Positions 60,346 to 64,000 of a DNA stretch of 64,000 nucleotides are shown here, piece after piece. The stretch spans positions 33,985-97,984 of the forward strand of contig JBBATY010000008.1 in assembly GCA_040398525.1 (NCBI GenBank). Reading direction: 5' to 3'. The notes below the pieces were generated by a model. That model was given only the letters and a program-made list of their open reading frames with translations. It did not search any database and was not told the origin of the DNA. Positions within the stretch are counted from its first letter, which is position 1. Each line of letters starts with the position of its first letter. The DNA comes from VFMC01 sp040398525 (lineage in GTDB: Bacteria > Actinomycetota > Acidimicrobiia > Acidimicrobiales > Ilumatobacteraceae). Position numbers and translations under genes: made by a program.

Positions 60346-60352
60346 CGCCGCC

Positions 60353-60358
60353 TAGTCT
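60353..60358 (+). promoter_or_regulatory. Candidate -10 box TAGTCT, swivel-domain operon
   Basis: TAGTCT stands five bases before ATG 60364 and eight before the next ATG 60367, which may be the better start. On the other strand the overlapping CAGACT serves the SCP2-like gene, so the two promoters overlap. Confidence 0.38.
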
Positions 60359-60359
60359 G
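60354..60359 (-). promoter_or_regulatory. Candidate -10 box CAGACT, SCP2-like gene
   Basis: CAGACT, read on the minus strand, lies eight bases before ATG 60345 and overlaps the divergent box. Confidence 0.3.
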
Positions 60360-60363
60360 CCCG

Positions 60364-60711
60364 ATGATGGAGACGATCGGCAGAGGAACCAAGGTGTTCG
60401 ATGCGGCCCCAGTGCGTGGCCGCTTCCTTCCCATCGAGACACCCGACGACGTGATCGGGTTGATGGACTCCGGTGCCGAGGGAGTCGTCGCCCTCGTGCG
60501 CGACGCCGGAGCCACGTTCCTCGCGCCGATCTACCACGAGCTCACGGCCGTGGTGTGCACCAGCGGCACACCGCGCAGCCACATCGGCATCGTCTCGCGC
60601 GAGTTCCAGGTGCCGTGCGTGATGGCTGCGGCCTTCGTCGACGGGGAGCCGGCGCCCGGGACCGAGGTCGAGGTCGACTGCAGCGGGCCGGAGGGCGTCA
60701 TCCGTGGCTGA
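60364..60711 (+). CDS. Stand-alone phosphohistidine swivel domain (PEP-utilising mobile domain)
   Basis: This 115-residue protein is a single PEP-utiliser mobile domain, the part that in PPDK, PEP synthase and rifampin phosphotransferase carries a phosphate on a histidine. The motif CTSGTPRSHIGIVSRE holds the His73 equivalent, and VPCVMAAAF follows as in the family. No ATP-grasp or PEP-barrel domain is present in it, nor in the next genes as far as I can see. It overlaps the next gene by eight bases, which suggests a stable partnership. Start is ATG 60364 or 60367. Confidence 0.83.
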   Translation: MMETIGRGTKVFDAAPVRGRFLPIETPDDVIGLMDSGAEGVVALVRDAGATFLAPIYHELTAVVCTSGTPRSHIGIVSREFQVPCVMAAAFVDGEPAPGTEVEVDCSGPEGVIRG

Positions 60712-61843
60712 CCGCGACTCGAGCCCGTACCACGCGCTGCGTCGCGAGTACGTCGACGAGTTCCTCGCCTACCACTCGCACATCTCCCGCCAGCTCACCT
60801 CCGAGCGCACCTCGCTCGAAAGCCGGCTGATCCCGGTGAGCGCCTACATCGTCACCGCCTGCATCGAGGCGTTGCTGCGCTACCCCGAGATGATGCGCCG
60901 CATCGACGAGGCGATGCCGGCCGACGAGATCGGTCGGCGGGCGCGCCGGCCCGGGTGCCGGGTGAACACGGTGCACCTGTGGAGCATCTCCAACCTTCCG
61001 CTCGTCGGACGCAAGGTGCTCGAGCTGATCGACCCGGCACGTGCCAACGACGTGTCCGACCTCGCCACGATCGCCGACTTCTGGGAGCGGGCCGCGCAGG
61101 GCTTCCGCGCCGACGGCACCCGTCAGGCCTGGGACACGGGCACCGTCCCGGCGTACCCCGCCGACACCGTGGCCGAGCTGCTCGCCGGGGTCGCGCCGGT
61201 CGACGACGAACGGCGCAGCCGGCTGATCCGGGTGAACGCCACGCTGGTGAGCTACCTGTTCCTGCTCTACTTCGACACCCGGGTGGGCACCGGCGACAGC
61301 GGCCCCTACCCGTTGCCCGACGGCCGGGTGCTACTGGTGCGCGACTACTACCAGATGGGCAGCAGCGACTTCCCGTGGAGCGATGTCGCAGCCGAGGTGC
61401 CCTACCAGCATCTCACCGCCGCCATGGTGCTCGAGGGTGTCAGCATCGACCGGATCACCGACTTCGGCACCAGCAACACCACTCCGGAGGACTACCTCGA
61501 CCACCTCGTCGGCTTCGCGCTCTACACCACCGACCGCGGCGTGCTCGAGCCGGTGCCCGACGAGGCGCTCGATCCGCTGGTGGCGGCGATCCGGCGGGCG
61601 CAGGCGGCGCACTACCGGCGCATCGCAGCGATGAGCCGCGACGACAAGATCCGTGCCGGCGCCTACGTCTACTTCAGCTTCCTGCGGCCCTTCGCCGTCG
61701 AGGCCGGCATCGCCGACCAGCTCGACTGGACCGTGCCGCGCGACATCGACCCCCAGCTGTACGAGATGGTGTCGGCGATGGAGGGCGACAACTCCGGAGT
61801 GGTCGACGAGGGGCCCTACTACTCGCCCCTGCCGTCGGCGTGA
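60704..61843 (+). CDS. Unknown protein coupled to the swivel domain
   Basis: I do not recognise this 379-residue protein. It seems soluble and mostly helical, with a Tyr/His-rich start (PYHALRREYVDEFLAYHSHI) and later segments YLFLLYFDTRVGTGDSGPYP, VRDYYQMGSSDFPW and FGTSNTTPEDYLDH. No nucleotide-binding motif is clear. It overlaps the swivel-domain gene by eight bases and the next gene by four, so it is likely a subunit or target of a phosphotransfer system. Start GTG 60704 is given by the overlap. Confidence 0.7.
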   Translation: MADRDSSPYHALRREYVDEFLAYHSHISRQLTSERTSLESRLIPVSAYIVTACIEALLRYPEMMRRIDEAMPADEIGRRARRPGCRVNTVHLWSISNLPLVGRKVLELIDPARANDVSDLATIADFWERAAQGFRADGTRQAWDTGTVPAYPADTVAELLAGVAPVDDERRSRLIRVNATLVSYLFLLYFDTRVGTGDSGPYPLPDGRVLLVRDYYQMGSSDFPWSDVAAEVPYQHLTAAMVLEGVSIDRITDFGTSNTTPEDYLDHLVGFALYTTDRGVLEPVPDEALDPLVAAIRRAQAAHYRRIAAMSRDDKIRAGAYVYFSFLRPFAVEAGIADQLDWTVPRDIDPQLYEMVSAMEGDNSGVVDEGPYYSPLPSA

Positions 61844-62526
61844 CCGGCTTCGCACCACACGACGAGCTGCGCCATCCCGACACCGCGGTCGAGGCGTGGT
61901 GGTGGTGGGGCAGCGGCACCGTCGCCGGCCTCGGCACGGTGGGGCTGTTCGTCGGCTTCGAGCTGCGCGGTCGCCGGTTCGACTACTGGGCGGGGTTGGT
62001 GCGCGAGGACGAGCCGTACTTGTACGTCGAGGAGCTCGACGGCACCGGCCTGCGTGCCGGGCTCGAGATCAAGCCGCCGGAGATGTGGGCCGACCACGTG
62101 TGCGATGTGGCCTTCCGCCAATGGAGCGTGGGCAACGAGGCCCACGGGGTGTTGCTCGACGACCCGACCGAGGCCTGGCGGCGCGCCCACGGCGACCCCG
62201 TGCCCGTGACCTTCGACGTCGAGTGGTACGCCAGCGCCGATCCCGAGCCGCTCGACGACCTCGTCGCCGGGGCGGGCGGATACCGGCAGGTGGGCGAGAT
62301 CGACGCACGGATCGAGCTGCTCGAAGGCCCCCTGCACGTCGTGGGCCCGGCCGAGCGGGTGCACGTCTGGGGGACGCCACACCTGCCAACATCGTTCGCG
62401 ATGCCGACCGATCTGCGTGGCCTGCGGGCGCCCTACCGACGTGCTGACGGAGGCCTGGTCGACCAGGTGCTCACCGTCGCCGGCGGACGCCCCCGCTGGC
62501 ACGTCGCTGCCCAGCGGGGGAGCTGA
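61840..62526 (+). CDS. Unknown protein, Trp-rich, third gene of the unit
   Basis: I do not recognise this 228-residue protein. It has an AWWWWGSG segment near residue 20, then alternating short strands typical of a beta-barrel or lipocalin-like fold (FVGFELRG, FDYWAGLVRE, YLYVEELD), and ends with a basic stretch. No signal peptide or enzyme motif is seen. GTG 61840 overlaps the previous stop (GTGA), and the DUF3097 gene follows after two bases. Confidence 0.7.
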   Translation: MTGFAPHDELRHPDTAVEAWWWWGSGTVAGLGTVGLFVGFELRGRRFDYWAGLVREDEPYLYVEELDGTGLRAGLEIKPPEMWADHVCDVAFRQWSVGNEAHGVLLDDPTEAWRRAHGDPVPVTFDVEWYASADPEPLDDLVAGAGGYRQVGEIDARIELLEGPLHVVGPAERVHVWGTPHLPTSFAMPTDLRGLRAPYRRADGGLVDQVLTVAGGRPRWHVAAQRGS

Positions 62527-62528
62527 CC

Positions 62529-63344
62529 GTGCCGCGCGACATCCTCGACGAGTTCGAGCGCGAGCGCTCCGGACCCCGCTACGCGACGGTCGAGGTCCGC
62601 CCGGGCATGGTGGTCGAGGACGCCGCCAGTGGGTTCTGCGGCGATGTCGTCAGCATCACCGGTGAAGGAGTGACGCTGCGCGACCGTCGTGGCGGGCTGC
62701 GCAACTTCCGCTACAAGCCGGGTGGCTTCCGTATCGACGGTCGACTGGTCACCCTCGTCCGTCCCGCTCCGGCCGCTCCTGCACCCGCGGCGCGGACGAC
62801 CAACAGCGGTTCGGTCGCTGCTACCGGTGTGTCACGGGCCCGGGTGGCCCGGGCCAGCCGTATCTGGGTCGAGGGTCGGCACGATGCCGAATTGCTCGAG
62901 CACGTCTGGGGCGACGACCTGCGCGAGCTCGGCATCGTCGTCGAACCGATGCACGGCATCGACGACCTCGTCGGGCGTGTCGCCGAGTTCGCGCCATCGC
63001 GCGAGCGGCGGCTCGGCATCTTGGTCGACCATCTCGTCGCGGGCTCGAAGGAGGAACGCCTCGCGCAGGAGGTGCGTCGTGCCCACCGGGACGTGCTCGT
63101 GACGGGCCACCCTTTCATCGACGTGTGGGAAGGCGTGTGGCCTCGGCTGGTGGGCCTGGAGGCATGGCCGCAGGTGCCGCGCTCGATCCCGTGGAAGGAC
63201 GGCATCTGCGCAGCACTCGGCGCCGACCCTGTGCGGTTCTGGCCGCAGCTTCGGGCCAAGGTGCGCACCTTCGCCGACCTGCGCCCCGAATTGGTGGGCG
63301 CTGTCGAGCAGCTGGTCGACTTCGTCGCGCCGCCCGTCGACTGA
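62529..63344 (+). CDS. DUF3097 protein with Toprim-like core
   Basis: The 271-residue protein has a small N-terminal beta domain, a Pro/Ala linker (about 78-100), and a domain with ARASRIWVEGRHDAELLEHV and LGILVDHLVAGSKEE. These give the Glu and Asp pattern of a Toprim-like fold (EGxxD then VDHL). DUF3097 proteins are common in actinobacteria and have no known function; Toprim suggests nucleic-acid or nucleotide chemistry. It starts at GTG 62529, two bases after the upstream stop, and closes the four-gene unit. Confidence 0.82.
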   Translation: MPRDILDEFERERSGPRYATVEVRPGMVVEDAASGFCGDVVSITGEGVTLRDRRGGLRNFRYKPGGFRIDGRLVTLVRPAPAAPAPAARTTNSGSVAATGVSRARVARASRIWVEGRHDAELLEHVWGDDLRELGIVVEPMHGIDDLVGRVAEFAPSRERRLGILVDHLVAGSKEERLAQEVRRAHRDVLVTGHPFIDVWEGVWPRLVGLEAWPQVPRSIPWKDGICAALGADPVRFWPQLRAKVRTFADLRPELVGAVEQLVDFVAPPVD

Positions 63345-63381
63345 CGGTTTCGTCGCGTCGGGAGGGGAGCCGGAAAACGGC

Positions 63382-63413
63382 GACAGCCCCCCGCCGGTGG
63401 GCGAGGGGCTGTC
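63382..63413 (-). terminator. Strong hairpin terminator for the pyrophosphatase gene
   Basis: GACAGCCCC (63382-63390) pairs perfectly with GGGGCTGTC (63405-63413), and inner CGCC with GGCG, leaving a four-base loop and one mismatch. On the minus strand the stem is followed after a few bases by TTTT, so it should end hppA transcription. It also stands after DUF3097 on the other strand, but there no T-run follows. Confidence 0.75.
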
Positions 63414-63439
63414 GAACGGAGTGGGTCCGTCGTGGCGGA

Positions 63440-64000
<561 letters not shown>

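Overview
The window is high-GC, extremely gene-dense DNA from an actinobacterium, most likely class Acidimicrobiia (inference). The signs are a mycofactocin gene group, an MprAB-like two-component pair, proteins of the DUF3097, SCO6745, DUF6777, DUF6159 and DUF2142 types, a polypeptide fusing an MFS transporter to two ABC ATPases, and many start codons that sit 5-9 bases behind a TANNNT box with no ribosome binding site. Two runs of exactly 100 N (2622-2721 and 5045-5144) show that this is a scaffold, probably from a draft or metagenome assembly. I see no rRNA, tRNA, CRISPR array, insertion sequence or phage gene, and no gene-free stretch above about 180 bases.

Layout. 1-3.2 kb: a DEAD-box helicase cut by the window edge, a 2-oxoglutarate dioxygenase, and two genes (SRPBCC, M23 peptidase) cut by the first gap. 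3.3-5.9 kb: a secreted Gly/Arg/His-rich protein followed by a response regulator and sensor kinase. 5.9-13.9 kb: a tandem pair of unknown membrane proteins, a GH3 glycosidase, a YihY/BrkB protein and two further envelope proteins. 13.9-20.7 kb: a three-gene branched-chain-amino-acid-type ABC importer in which LivH-LivM and MFS-LivF-LivG are fused. 20.7-26.7 kb: uracil-DNA glycosylase, ROK sugar kinase, acyl-CoA ligase, a DUF418 membrane protein coupled to an alanine-racemase-like protein, and DUF4395.

26.7-36.4 kb, all on the minus strand: a run that reads (in transcription order) OYE/FadH-type oxidoreductase, purE, purK, DedA, FixB, FixC, FixX, FixA, MftE, MftF. It joins a mycofactocin-maturation pair and a mycofactocin-type oxidoreductase to a complete Fix-like electron-transfer flavoprotein complex, which suggests a route for electrons from reduced mycofactocin to the quinone pool. 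36.5-43.9 kb: small membrane and unknown proteins, an SDR, an orphan DNA methyltransferase with an extra C-terminal domain, YaaA, a ferredoxin-P450 pair and a DUF2142 membrane protein. 43.9-58.3 kb: CLC-type channel/antiporter, PcrA, flavodoxin, then central metabolism (B12-binding mutase subunit, SucC, SucD, PurH, aldehyde dehydrogenase, OatA-like acyltransferase, Mdh, HutD).

58.3-64 kb: purine nucleoside phosphorylase, Fpg/Nei glycosylase, an SCP2-like protein, and a tightly coupled four-gene unit (60364-63344) that starts with a stand-alone phosphohistidine swivel domain, continues with two unrecognised proteins and ends with a Toprim-like DUF3097 protein. The window closes inside a membrane pyrophosphatase gene behind a strong hairpin terminator. 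The unrecognised importer fusion, the mycofactocin/Fix unit and the swivel-domain unit are the parts most worth following up.
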